From a bacterium (GTDB taxonomy: Bacteria > Pseudomonadota > Gammaproteobacteria > Nevskiales > OUC007), in NCBI GenBank assembly GCA_018222345.1, contig JAAFAL010000015.1:1-36157 (forward strand): a stretch of DNA of 36,157 bases, given 5' to 3'. The notes under the pieces were generated by a model that had not been told where the DNA came from, made no database searches, and saw only the letters and a program-made list of their open reading frames with translations. Each line of letters starts with the position of its first letter. The stretch's first letter is position 1. Below are positions 16,712-25,389 of the stretch, piece after piece. A program made the translations under genes and the position numbers.

Positions 16712-19411
16712 TTACACCGTCACCGGGTTGGGTTTTTGCGGGTCGATGCCGTAGTGGCTGATGGCCTCAGCCACTTTGTCGCGGCCGACTTCGCCTTGCT
16801 CCATCAATGCGTGCAGGGCAGTGACAACAATCCAGCGGCGATCGACTTCGAAAAAGTCGCGTAGCGCTTCACGGGTGTCGCTGCGGCCAAAGCCGTCGGT
16901 ACCGAGCACGTGATACGGCATGGGCATGAACGGCCGCACGAGATCGCCGTAGGCTTTCATGTAGTCGGTCACTGCCACGGCAGGGCCGTTACGACTGCCG
17001 ACGTGCTGCGCCACATATGGGATACGCGGTGATTCGTTGGGGTTGAGCTGGTTCCAGCGCTGGCAGTCCAGGCCATCGCGGCGCAACTCGGTAAAGCTGG
17101 TCACGCTCCACAGGTCGGCGGCCACGTCCCATTCCTCGGCCAGCATGTCGGCGGCAGCTTGCGCCTCACGCAAGATGCTGCCGCAGCTCATCAGTTGCAC
17201 GCGGTGGCTCTTTTTCTTCGGGCCCTCGCTGAGCAAATAAATGCCGCGCTTGATGCCGTCGATGATGCGATCGCCATCCTTGCCCTCGGGCAGGGCCGGG
17301 TGGGCGTAGTTCTCGTTCTCGACGGTGATGTAATAGAACACATCTTCCAGGTCTTGATACATGCGCTGCATGCCGTCCTGGATGATGACAGCCACTTCGT
17401 AGCCAAATGTTGGGTCGTAGGAGCGGCAGTTGGGGATACAGTCGGACAACAGGTGGCTGTGGCCATCCTGGTGCTGCAGGCCTTCGCCGTTCAGTGTTGT
17501 GCGGCCGGCCGTGCCGCCAATGAGGAAGCCACGAGCGCGCATGTCGCCGGCCGACCAAGCCAGGTCCATGACGCGCTGCATACCGAACATGGAGTAAAAG
17601 ATGTAGAACGGCACCAGTGGCGTGTGGTGATTGGCATAGCTGGTGGCAGCAGCAATCCACGACGACATGCTGCCGGCTTCGGTAATGCCTTCTTCGAGGA
17701 TTTGCCCGTCAATGGCTTCCTTGTAGAAGGCCAACTGGTCGGAATCCTGTGGCTCGTAGAGCTGGCCAACTGGCGAATAAATGCCCAACTGGCGGAACAT
17801 GCCCTCCATACCAAAAGTGCGCGCTTCGTCGGGCACGATGGGCACAATGCGCGGGCCGAATTTTTTGTCGCGCGTCAGCGTTTGCAGCAGACGCACAAAG
17901 GTCATGGTGGTTGAAATCTCGCGGTCACCACTGCCTTTGGTGAGTGCTTCCAGCGCATCCAGGCCCGGTACAGGCAGCTTCTCGTCGGATGGCCGCCGGC
18001 TGGGCAGGGGGCCGCCGAGTTCCTTGCGGCGGGCGCGCAGATATTCCATCTCCGGCGAATCATCAGCCGGCTTGAAGTAGGGCACGTCGGTGAGCTGCTC
18101 ATCGCTTAGCGGCAAGTCGAAGCGGTCGCGAAACTTCTTCATCGCCTCCTCGCCCATTTTCTTCTGCGAGTGGGTGATGTTCTGGCCCTCACCAGCCTCG
18201 CCCATGCCGTAACCCTTGACCGTCTTGGCCAGGATCACGGTCGGCCGGCCGTCGGCTTCGTTCACCGCCTGGTGGTAGGCCGCGAACACCTTGTGCGGAT
18301 CATGGCCCCCGCGGTTGAGCTTGGCGATCTCGTCGTCCGACATGCGGGCGACCATCTTCTCTAGCTCGGGGTATTTGCCGAAGAAATGCTTGCGGGTGTA
18401 TGCGCCGCCCTTTTGCTTGTAGTTCTGGTATTCACCATCGACGCACTCGTTGAAGCGTTGCAGCAGCTTGCCGCTGTGGTCTTGAGCGATGAGTGCATCC
18501 CAGGCCGAGCCCCACACCACCTTGATGACATTCCAGCCGGCGCCGCGGAACACGCCTTCGAGTTCCTGGATGATCTTGCCGTCGCCGCGCACCGGGCCGT
18601 CGAGCCGCTGCAGGTTGCAGTTGACGACAAAGATGAGGTTGTCCAGGCCTTCGCGTGCGGCAATGTCGATGGCGCCCAGGCTTTCCGGCTCGTCCATCTC
18701 GCCGTCGCCGCAAAAGCACCACACCTTGCGATTCGTGGTGTCGGTCAGCTTGCGGTTGGTCAGGTACTTCATCATCCGCGCCTGGTAAATCGCGGTGATG
18801 CCGCCCAGGCCCATGGACACGGTGGCGAACTGCCACACGTCGGGCATCAGCCAAGCATGCGGATAGCTGCTCAGGCCCTTGCCGTTGGATTCAATGCGAA
18901 AGCGATCGAGGTCGTCCTCGCTGAGCCGGCCTTCCAGATACATGCGCGCATAAATGCCCGGTGCGCAGTGGCCTTGGATATACAGCAGGTCGGCGCCGTC
19001 TTTGTGATCCGGCCCTTTGAAAAAGTGGTTGAAGCCCACGTCGTACAGCGTTGCCGCCGAGCCATAACTGGCAATGTGCCCGCCGATGCCATCGTGTTCG
19101 CGGTTGGCCGCCACCACCATGGCCATGGCGTTCCAGCGGGTGAGGCTGCGGATAGTCCATTCCAGCGCATGGTCGCCCGGCGACTGCTGCTCGAGGTGCG
19201 GCGGAATGGTGTTGACGTAGGCGGTGTAGGGCGAATGCGGGATGAAGGTGCCGCCGCGGCGTGCGCGGTCTAGCAGGTTCTCCAGAATATAGTGCGCCCG
19301 CTGCGGGCCTTCGCGCTGGATCACTGCTTCGAGCGCGTCCAGCCATTCTTGGGTTTCGGTCGGGTCGCTGTCCTGGTCTTGCGCCAGTGTGGTCATGCGG
19401 CCTGCGGTCAT
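16712..19411 (-). CDS. aceE: Pyruvate dehydrogenase E1 component, homodimeric type
   Basis: The 899-residue thiamine-diphosphate-dependent E1 that decarboxylates pyruvate and acetylates the E2 lipoyl groups. The length is that of the homodimeric (gammaproteobacterial) type. Visible signatures are GHIASYGSAATLYDVGFNHFF near the N-terminus and the TPP/Mg-binding FCGDGEMDEPESLGAID with NCNLQRLDGPV. The middle domain contains DEARTFGMEGMFRQLGIY and the C-terminal domain contains VLGTDGFGRSDTREALR. I start at ATG 19411-19409 because a strong AGGAGA Shine-Dalgarno lies about 5 nt upstream; the same frame runs 13 codons further without such a site. It heads the aceE-aceF operon and is divergent from the amidoligase gene. 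Confidence 0.97.
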   Translation of the reverse strand: MTAGRMTTLAQDQDSDPTETQEWLDALEAVIQREGPQRAHYILENLLDRARRGGTFIPHSPYTAYVNTIPPHLEQQSPGDHALEWTIRSLTRWNAMAMVVAANREHDGIGGHIASYGSAATLYDVGFNHFFKGPDHKDGADLLYIQGHCAPGIYARMYLEGRLSEDDLDRFRIESNGKGLSSYPHAWLMPDVWQFATVSMGLGGITAIYQARMMKYLTNRKLTDTTNRKVWCFCGDGEMDEPESLGAIDIAAREGLDNLIFVVNCNLQRLDGPVRGDGKIIQELEGVFRGAGWNVIKVVWGSAWDALIAQDHSGKLLQRFNECVDGEYQNYKQKGGAYTRKHFFGKYPELEKMVARMSDDEIAKLNRGGHDPHKVFAAYHQAVNEADGRPTVILAKTVKGYGMGEAGEGQNITHSQKKMGEEAMKKFRDRFDLPLSDEQLTDVPYFKPADDSPEMEYLRARRKELGGPLPSRRPSDEKLPVPGLDALEALTKGSGDREISTTMTFVRLLQTLTRDKKFGPRIVPIVPDEARTFGMEGMFRQLGIYSPVGQLYEPQDSDQLAFYKEAIDGQILEEGITEAGSMSSWIAAATSYANHHTPLVPFYIFYSMFGMQRVMDLAWSAGDMRARGFLIGGTAGRTTLNGEGLQHQDGHSHLLSDCIPNCRSYDPTFGYEVAVIIQDGMQRMYQDLEDVFYYITVENENYAHPALPEGKDGDRIIDGIKRGIYLLSEGPKKKSHRVQLMSCGSILREAQAAADMLAEEWDVAADLWSVTSFTELRRDGLDCQRWNQLNPNESPRIPYVAQHVGSRNGPAVAVTDYMKAYGDLVRPFMPMPYHVLGTDGFGRSDTREALRDFFEVDRRWIVVTALHALMEQGEVGRDKVAEAISHYGIDPQKPNPVTV

Positions 19412-19510
19412 GCTGTCTCCTGTGCAGTGTGCCCAACAATTTTGGGACACCGGCGCTGGGCGGACGTGTAGGCTTGCGATAGTACGGTAGCGCCAGTCAC
19501 CATTGCCAGC

Positions 19511-20500
19511 ATGACCAAACCCCTCTTACCGCCCTGGCGTAAAACCGCCAACGGCGATGACCGCCGCATCGGTGTCGAACTGGAATTTTCCGGCTTGGGC
19601 ATCGAAGCTATCTCCCGGCTGCTCAAGGAACACTTGGGCGGCAGTATCGAGCCGGTGTCGCAGTATGAATTCGAACTGCAGGACACCGAATTCGGCACGT
19701 TTCGGGTTGAGCTGGATTTCGATTACCTCATCCGCGCCGGCCGTGAGCAGCGCGATGTCGATGACAGCTTTGATCTCGACCGCATCCCCGACGAGTTACT
19801 GGGCCTGATCGCGCGGCGGGTCGTGCCCTTTGAGGTCGTTACGCCACCCATCCCCATGCCGGCGCTGGGCAAGTTGCAGGACGTGATTGCTGGTTTGCGC
19901 GAACTCGGCGCACTGGGCACGCGGCGCTCGCCCATCTACGCCTTTGGCCTGCACATGAACCCGGAGTTGCCGGACTCGAAGGCCGAAACCCTGCTGGCGT
20001 ATCTACAGGCCTTCGTGTGCCTGTTCCCGTGGTTGCTCAAACGCAGCGAGGTGGATTGGTCGCGCCGCATCGCGCCGTATATCGACAAGTTCGGCAGCGA
20101 CTACGTGCGCCACATTGTTGCTGCCGACTACGCGCCGGACCTCAGCACACTGATCGACGACTATTTGAAGTTCAACCCAACGCGCAACCGCGCGCTGGAC
20201 ATGCTGCCAGCATTTGCCGATGTGGACGAAAAACGCGTACGCGACGTTGTTGATAGCAACTTGATCAAGCCGCGGCCGGCGCTGCATTACCGCCTGCCGA
20301 ATTGCCTGATTGATGACCAAGACTGGAACCTGGACACGCCCTGGCAGCATTGGCTGCAAGTGGAACACCTGGCCGCCAACGATGATGCCCGCCGCGACAT
20401 GATGGCAGCGTTTCTCGACCACCTCGACGACCCGATCAGCAAACTGCTGGACGACTGGACCAAGCGCACCGCGACCTGGCTGGTTGATCTCGGCGAATGA
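19511..20500 (+). CDS. Amidoligase family protein (glutamine synthetase/GCS-like fold)
   Basis: A 329-residue cytosolic protein opening with RRIGVELEFSGLGIEAI, the GxExEF segment that marks the Amidoligase_2 family, an ATP-dependent carboxylate-amine ligase group with a glutamine synthetase-like fold. Further family features are RVELDFDY and VVPFEVVTPPIPM (metal/ATP ligands expected), YAFGLHMNPELPD, and a helical C-terminal half ending PISKLLDDWTKRTATWLVDLGE. Its substrate is unknown; amidoligase/GATase pairs have been predicted to make or trim small gamma-glutamyl-type amides or peptide tags. The stop codon overlaps the start of the next gene as ATGA, so the two products are probably made in step. 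No Shine-Dalgarno of note. Confidence 0.87.
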   Translation: MTKPLLPPWRKTANGDDRRIGVELEFSGLGIEAISRLLKEHLGGSIEPVSQYEFELQDTEFGTFRVELDFDYLIRAGREQRDVDDSFDLDRIPDELLGLIARRVVPFEVVTPPIPMPALGKLQDVIAGLRELGALGTRRSPIYAFGLHMNPELPDSKAETLLAYLQAFVCLFPWLLKRSEVDWSRRIAPYIDKFGSDYVRHIVAADYAPDLSTLIDDYLKFNPTRNRALDMLPAFADVDEKRVRDVVDSNLIKPRPALHYRLPNCLIDDQDWNLDTPWQHWLQVEHLAANDDARRDMMAAFLDHLDDPISKLLDDWTKRTATWLVDLGE

Positions 20501-21189
20501 AGCGCCCGCTGATCGGAATCACCGGCCCCGACAAGCGGCTGGCTTGGGGTTGGTGGTTCGGTGCGCTATCAGTGTGGCTGGCGGGCGGGCGGCCCGTGCG
20601 AATTACGCCCAAGCGCCAGCATTGGTTGCAGCGTTTTGACGAGTTGCGCGGCCTGATCATCGGCGGCGGTGATGATATCGACCCCAACCTCTACACCGAT
20701 GTCACCGACCTGGACTCCGACGTGCAAGGCGAATACGACGCCGCCCGCGATGCGCTGGAGTCCGACGTCATCCGCCGCGGGCTTGCCGCTGGCCTGCCGA
20801 TGTTGGGCATTTGCCGCGGCGCGCAGCTCATCAACATCGTCAAGGGCGGCAACTTGATTGGCGACCTCAAGACCGTGCGCAAACGCACCTCGAACCGCTG
20901 GTTCGTATTGCCCCGCAAAACCCTGCATGTGGAGCCTGGCTCACAACTGTCGCAGACACTCGGCGGCGTCCGCGCCAAAATCAACAGCCTGCATCATCAG
21001 GCGGTTGACCAACTGGGCGATGGTCTGCGCCGCGTCGGCCATGACCTGGACGACATCACCCAAGCAGTGGAATCCAGCGACGACAGCTTTTTGCTGGGTG
21101 TGCAATGGCACCCCGAATACATGCCACAAGTTCGGCGCATGCGGCGCATCTTCCGGGCGCTGGTTGACCGGGCCAGGGCGCGGGCATAA
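20497..21189 (+). CDS. Class I glutamine amidotransferase-like hydrolase (peptidase C26)
   Basis: A 230-residue protein of the gamma-glutamyl hydrolase/PuuD-like group. The nucleophile is Cys106 in GICRGAQLINI, and His205 and Glu207 lie in GVQWHPEY, so the catalytic triad is complete. IIGGGDDIDPNLY precedes it in the usual place. PuuD itself cleaves gamma-glutamyl-GABA, but here the gene is coupled (ATGA) to an amidoligase rather than to putrescine genes. The more likely role is to supply ammonia to, or hydrolyse the product of, that ligase; which of the two cannot be decided from sequence. An intrinsic terminator follows the stop codon. Confidence 0.9.
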   Translation: MKRPLIGITGPDKRLAWGWWFGALSVWLAGGRPVRITPKRQHWLQRFDELRGLIIGGGDDIDPNLYTDVTDLDSDVQGEYDAARDALESDVIRRGLAAGLPMLGICRGAQLINIVKGGNLIGDLKTVRKRTSNRWFVLPRKTLHVEPGSQLSQTLGGVRAKINSLHHQAVDQLGDGLRRVGHDLDDITQAVESSDDSFLLGVQWHPEYMPQVRRMRRIFRALVDRARARA

Positions 21190-21224
21190 AAAAAGGCGGC
21201 CCCCGTTACCGGAGGCCGCCTTTA
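21190..21224. terminator. Bidirectional intrinsic terminator between the GATase and RRM genes
   Basis: A GC-rich hairpin with arms AAAGGCGGCC (21192-21201) and GGCCGCCTTT (21214-21223). Read on the minus strand the stem is followed by seven T residues, a strong terminator for the RRM gene. On the plus strand the T-run is only three long, giving a weaker terminator for the GATase gene. Confidence 0.85.
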
Positions 21225-21242
21225 AGCGTTAGACGCGAAGGC

Positions 21243-21524
21243 TTACCAGCCGCCGCGACCGCCGCCGCCAGGGGCGCGAGGCTTGCGAGGTTGAGCCTCG
21301 TTCACCTTGATGGCACGGCCGCCCATATCGGTGCCGTTGAGGGCCTCGATCGCTTGGTTGGCTTCTGAGGCGTTAGGCATCTCGACGAAGCCAAAGCCCT
21401 TGGAGCGGCCCGTTTCACGGTCAGAAATGACCTTTGCGGAAGTGACCGTTCCATGAGCGCTGAAGGCACCCTGCAGATCAGCGTCTTGAGTTGAGTACGG
21501 CAGGTTGCCGACGTAAATATCCAT
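21243..21524 (-). CDS. Single-RRM glycine-rich RNA-binding protein
   Basis: A 93-residue protein consisting of one RNA recognition motif: RNP2 is IYVGNL (residues 3-8) and RNP1 is KGFGFVEM (42-49), followed by a short Arg/Gly-rich tail (PGGGGRGGW). Proteins of this type are common in Gammaproteobacteria and cyanobacteria and are often cold- or stress-responsive RNA-binding proteins; the targets here are unknown. It has its own terminator downstream and a 113-bp leader containing an inverted repeat upstream, so it may be transcribed on its own and regulated at the RNA level. Confidence 0.94.
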   Translation of the reverse strand: MDIYVGNLPYSTQDADLQGAFSAHGTVTSAKVISDRETGRSKGFGFVEMPNASEANQAIEALNGTDMGGRAIKVNEAQPRKPRAPGGGGRGGW

Positions 21525-21542
21525 TCTGTATCTCTAAACAAC

Positions 21543-21584
21543 GGTTGGTTTCATTCGTCGATCGTCAGCAGCAGTGAACCAACC
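21543..21584 (-). promoter_or_regulatory. Inverted repeat in the leader of the RRM gene
   Basis: Perfect 8-bp arms GGTTGGTT (21543-21550) and AACCAACC (21577-21584) are separated by 26 nt, about 18 bp upstream of the RRM start codon. In the minus-strand transcript they would form a hairpin loop ahead of the ribosome binding region, plausible for autoregulation by the RNA-binding protein or for temperature sensing. There is no comparative support in the window. Confidence 0.4.
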
Positions 21585-21637
21585 CAATAAAAGGCTGCTC
21601 GCCGACGAGTCCTGCTGGCAGGTGCCAAGCTGGAAAT

Positions 21638-22150
21638 CTAATTGTTACGCGGGAATGTGACAGTTTCGGGATCATGGCCACGTTGCCGCAACCAATCACG
21701 CAATGCCAAACCGGTGGCCAGCGGCCACACACGGCATTGATCAGGTGCGATGAGCTTGTATTCAACCAACTCTTCGCCTAACACAATGTCCCCTTGCGTG
21801 CGCACATGATACGCGATGATGACCTGGTTGCGCGGGGTAAATTCATAAACACCGATCAGGTCACCCAATTCGCCCGTCACACCCAGCTCTTCGTGCACCT
21901 CGCGCAGCACACCCTCGGCCGGGTCTTCGCGGGGTTCCAGAAAGCCTGTGACCAGCCCGAACATACCTGCTGGCCACTCGGCATTACGGGCAATCAACAC
22001 CTGGCCGGCATGCTCGACAACAGCCGCCACCACCGGCGTGGGGTTGTCCCAGTGCACAAAGTCGCAGGCGCTCGCCGGGCAGGCCAACCGCGGCCGGTCG
22101 CCGAGTTCGATTGTTTCCAAAGCTGTGGCGCACAAGGGGCAGAACCGCAT
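21638..22150 (-). CDS. NUDIX hydrolase with N-terminal zinc ribbon
   Basis: A 170-residue protein. Cys4, Cys7, Cys24 and Cys29 (CPLC and CPASAC) form a zinc ribbon like that of NudC, followed by DNPTPVVAAVV. The NUDIX box GX5EX7REVHEELG begins at Gly69 (GFLEPRED...LREVHEELGV) and is intact. It probably hydrolyses a nucleoside diphosphate derivative such as NADH or ADP-ribose; the specificity is not visible, and the protein is shorter than classical NudC (about 257 residues), lacking its N-terminal domain. It lies on the same strand as the RRM gene 113 bp upstream of it and is divergent from the beta-helix/cytochrome gene. Confidence 0.93.
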   Translation of the reverse strand: MRFCPLCATALETIELGDRPRLACPASACDFVHWDNPTPVVAAVVEHAGQVLIARNAEWPAGMFGLVTGFLEPREDPAEGVLREVHEELGVTGELGDLIGVYEFTPRNQVIIAYHVRTQGDIVLGEELVEYKLIAPDQCRVWPLATGLALRDWLRQRGHDPETVTFPRNN

Positions 22151-22288
22151 CGGCCCAGTATGACCGTTTATCGCATGGGATCAATTTACCATTGCCGCTG
22201 CGCAGCTTATTTGTTGTGATAACTGGCTGAATAAACCAATTAGTGGTTGCATTTGCGGCCAACAACAACGATTCGAGGCGACACCATC

Positions 22289-25200
22289 ATGCGCACGTTA
22301 GGCGTTCAGGCCCTTGCGGCACTCTTCATTGCAACCCTGCTGACAGCCTGCGGCGGTTCGTCGTCGAGCGCGGACCCCACGACGCAGACACCGGTTAGTG
22401 TGCCGGACACTCCAGGCACAGATACGCCGCCACCCGTTGCGCGCACTGTAATCATTCAGCCCGGCCCTGACGCCACGCTTGACGCGCTCAACGCGTTTGT
22501 TGACGCTCGGCCTGGCGACACCATCGAGTTCGACTGCGGCTTTTTCGATATCGAGTCCACATTGCTGCTGAGTAATGTAGAGAACATCCTTATCAAAGGT
22601 TGCGGCGTGGACGAGACCGTCGTGTCATTCCGCAACAGCGACGGGGTCGAGGGCTTTTTGTTCGACAACGTGCGCGGAGTAATTATTGAAGACCTGACAA
22701 TGGCCGACTCCGACGGCAACGGCTTCGAACTGCGCAGTGTCGAGCACGGCACCTTGCGACGGGTGCGCGCGTTTTGGTCGTCGAACGGCGGTCGCGAAAG
22801 CGACGACCCGATTACAGCCGACAACTACCAAGACGGCCGCCTGGATGTACCGTGCACGGACCCAGCCTTCCAAAATCCCGACGTTCCCGAAAATGCCGGC
22901 GGCGATACAACGTCGCCTGACTACACAGTGAGTCAGCAGGCTGGCCGCTACGGTATTTACCCCGTGAAATCCCAGCACATCTTGGTTGACGGGGCCGAAT
23001 CTATTGGGGCTTCGGACGCAGGCATTTACGTCGGGCAGACAACCAACGCGATCATTCGTAACAGCCGCGCGGCGTACAACGTGTTCGGCTTCGAGATCGA
23101 GAACGTACAAGGTGGCGAGTACAACAACAACTTGGCCGAGTGCAACACTGGCGGTTTTCTGGTGTACGACTTGGACAACCTAACCCAGTACGGAAGCCGC
23201 ACGCGCGTTTACAACAACGTCTCACGCAACAACAACACCTACAACTTCACCGAAGGCGGCATCGTCTCTCAGATTCCTCCTGGCACCGGCATGTTGACGT
23301 TGAGCTACGACCGAATCGATGTGTTCGACAACATCTTCGAAAACAACAACACAGGCGGTTTCATTCACGTCAGCTACGAGTTGTTGCCAGAAGGTGACCG
23401 GCCCAGCGAGCGCAAGATTGATTGGTACTCGGAAGGGGTGCGTATTTTCCGCAACACCTTCACCAACAACGGCAACATGCTCCCCGTTGCAACAACAACA
23501 GACCTTGCGGAAGAGAATGTCGCGAAAGTTCTACCTGCACTGATCGGTTTGAAAACTCAAGCCGGGTGCGCAGCCGACCCAACGGCCTGCCCAGATGGTG
23601 ATGGCTTCCGAGGTGCACATATTGTTTGGGATGGCCTGCTGCCCGAGTTGGATGCTGACTGCCCCTACCCGGTGGATCAAAACGGTAACCCTGTGCCGGC
23701 GGATGAAAATGGCAAGCCACAACACACGGAGTCTGACCCGAACCCTGACTGCCACTACAACGCTTACAAGTTCGACACCACAGACCCACAAAACCCCGTG
23801 CGGATTGCGCCGCTGTGGTTCGCCTCGTGTATCGATAGCGACAACACCTTTTCCGACGACAGCCTGCTCTATACCAACTTCAAAGGAACAAAAGGCGCGG
23901 ATGCCGCCATCGCATTGTCAAGCGGTGGCCTGCCTACGCCGCAGCAACTGGCAGAACTCCAGGATTTTCCAGCCGACCTGGATTGGACTCCGCACCAGTG
24001 TGAAGACCAGTACGGTGAAAACTTGGCGCTGCTGCCGCCAGTCGTGATCCCGCCATTTGTCCCCAGTGCGAACATCGACCCAGCACCCTCGCTGGAAGAA
24101 GTGACCCGCCTTTGTACTGCAGAGGTGGCTGATGGCGAGGTGAACTTTGGTGCGGCAACGGTAGATTGCCCGCTACTGGAGCAGTACAACCTGTTCGCCG
24201 ATGCCGACGACCCGACCAGCACGCCGAACAGCGGCGGCTACCCATTCGTGCTGAACACCAAGCTGTTTTCCGACTACTCGGTTAAATATCGCGTGGCCTA
24301 CCTGCCTCCCAATACACAATTGGTTTATCGGGAAGGCGCCGGCACTAGCCCTAATGCCACCATTGTTTATCCGGTGGGCACGATTATCGCCAAAACCTTC
24401 TCGTTCCACGACAACGGTAGCGAGGAGGCCATCGAGACGCGGCTGATCATCAAACGGCGCAATTCGATGGGTGAGCCGCGCTGGGTCGGCCTACCGTACG
24501 TCTGGAAAACAGCTACCGACGGAAGTCGTTTTGCCGAACTGCAACCCGCTGGTGCATCAGTGGAAGTGAGTTGGGACTACGTGGATGCCGATACGGGAAC
24601 ACGCCACACCGGCAGCACCGACGCCTACAGCGTGCCGAACGCCAACCAGTGCAAAAGCTGCCATACCAACGAAGATGTCGATGCTGGCACGGCGCCAATC
24701 GGGCCGAAGGTGCGCAACCTCAACCGGCCATATGAATCGGAGTCACCGGCGGCAACTGGCCAAAGCCAGCACGAAATTGCTGACCGCAATCAGATTGAAT
24801 ATCTATGCAGCACCGGCCGTATGGTGGGATGCCCGTCTGATTTGGGTGTTGATGCCGCAACGCAAATTGCTGCCAACCTGCCGCGGTCGCCCAAGTTCAA
24901 CGTGCCAGGCGATTCCGGCTTTACCGCCAACTCGGACGAAGATATCGAAGCACGCACGCGCGCATGGTTGGAAGTGAATTGTCAGCACTGCCATAACAGC
25001 CGCGGTTTCGCCGCGAACACCGGGTTTTATCTCGACGTCTTCCGCCAAGTTGATGCCAGCTATGGCATCTGCAAAGGGCCCACTGCAACTGGTGCCGATG
25101 GCTCAGGCGGCCGTGAGGTGGACATCCACCCTGGTTCAGCCAATTTGTCGATTCTGGAATTCCGTATCAGCCCCGACGCCGTCTCGCCATCAGCCAAGAT

Positions 25201-25321
25201 GCCGCCAATCGCGCGCAGTGTGGTTGATGAAGAAGGCCATGCACTCGTCGCTCAATGGATCAACGATGTCGTGGTTCCGGACGAGTCCCGCTACCCCGGC
25301 TCGACGAACTGCACGCAATAG
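22289..25321 (+). CDS. Lipoprotein fusing a parallel beta-helix domain to a diheme cytochrome c-type domain
   Basis: A 1010-residue exported lipoprotein with lipobox LTAC and lipidated Cys21, then a Ser/Thr/Pro-rich linker. Residues about 50-400 are a right-handed beta-helix rich in Asn and Asp, with repeating turns such as NNTYNF and FENNNTGGFIHVSYE. A middle insert with several paired Cys follows. The C-terminal part (about 610-1010) has FVLNTKLFSDYSVKYRVAYLPP and two haem-binding motifs, CKSCH at residue 788 and CQHCH at 898, with AKMPPIARS as a possible Met ligand. In other bacteria these two parts usually occur as two neighbouring genes (as I recall TIGR03805 and TIGR03806, the latter including SO2930-type diheme cytochromes), function unknown; here they are one chain. 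Start ATG 22289 opens on the signal peptide with a GAGG upstream. A strong terminator follows. Confidence 0.85.
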   Translation: MRTLGVQALAALFIATLLTACGGSSSSADPTTQTPVSVPDTPGTDTPPPVARTVIIQPGPDATLDALNAFVDARPGDTIEFDCGFFDIESTLLLSNVENILIKGCGVDETVVSFRNSDGVEGFLFDNVRGVIIEDLTMADSDGNGFELRSVEHGTLRRVRAFWSSNGGRESDDPITADNYQDGRLDVPCTDPAFQNPDVPENAGGDTTSPDYTVSQQAGRYGIYPVKSQHILVDGAESIGASDAGIYVGQTTNAIIRNSRAAYNVFGFEIENVQGGEYNNNLAECNTGGFLVYDLDNLTQYGSRTRVYNNVSRNNNTYNFTEGGIVSQIPPGTGMLTLSYDRIDVFDNIFENNNTGGFIHVSYELLPEGDRPSERKIDWYSEGVRIFRNTFTNNGNMLPVATTTDLAEENVAKVLPALIGLKTQAGCAADPTACPDGDGFRGAHIVWDGLLPELDADCPYPVDQNGNPVPADENGKPQHTESDPNPDCHYNAYKFDTTDPQNPVRIAPLWFASCIDSDNTFSDDSLLYTNFKGTKGADAAIALSSGGLPTPQQLAELQDFPADLDWTPHQCEDQYGENLALLPPVVIPPFVPSANIDPAPSLEEVTRLCTAEVADGEVNFGAATVDCPLLEQYNLFADADDPTSTPNSGGYPFVLNTKLFSDYSVKYRVAYLPPNTQLVYREGAGTSPNATIVYPVGTIIAKTFSFHDNGSEEAIETRLIIKRRNSMGEPRWVGLPYVWKTATDGSRFAELQPAGASVEVSWDYVDADTGTRHTGSTDAYSVPNANQCKSCHTNEDVDAGTAPIGPKVRNLNRPYESESPAATGQSQHEIADRNQIEYLCSTGRMVGCPSDLGVDAATQIAANLPRSPKFNVPGDSGFTANSDEDIEARTRAWLEVNCQHCHNSRGFAANTGFYLDVFRQVDASYGICKGPTATGADGSGGREVDIHPGSANLSILEFRISPDAVSPSAKMPPIARSVVDEEGHALVAQWINDVVVPDESRYPGSTNCTQ

Positions 25322-25339
25322 CGCCGTAGCGCTTCACAC

Positions 25340-25372
25340 GAAAAAGGCCACCCAGCTGGGTGGCCTTTTTTT
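25340..25372. terminator. Bidirectional intrinsic terminator
   Basis: A perfect 20-bp palindrome (25346-25365, arms GGCCACCCAG and CTGGGTGGCC) is flanked by an A-run on the left and seven T residues on the right. It can terminate both the beta-helix/cytochrome gene on the plus strand and mnmE on the minus strand, which converge here. Confidence 0.93.
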
Positions 25373-25389
25373 ATGGGCGCATGCGAGGG

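Noticed and set aside
15489-16754. 421-codon plus-strand frame opposite aceF
   Set aside because: Serine-rich product is the antisense reading of the acidic linker and lipoyl repeats, not a real protein.
16907-16915. Other CACGTG occurrences (for example in GCACGTGAT at 16908) as parS sites
   Set aside because: The flanks do not match parS beyond the hexamer; only the two sites in recF are convincing.
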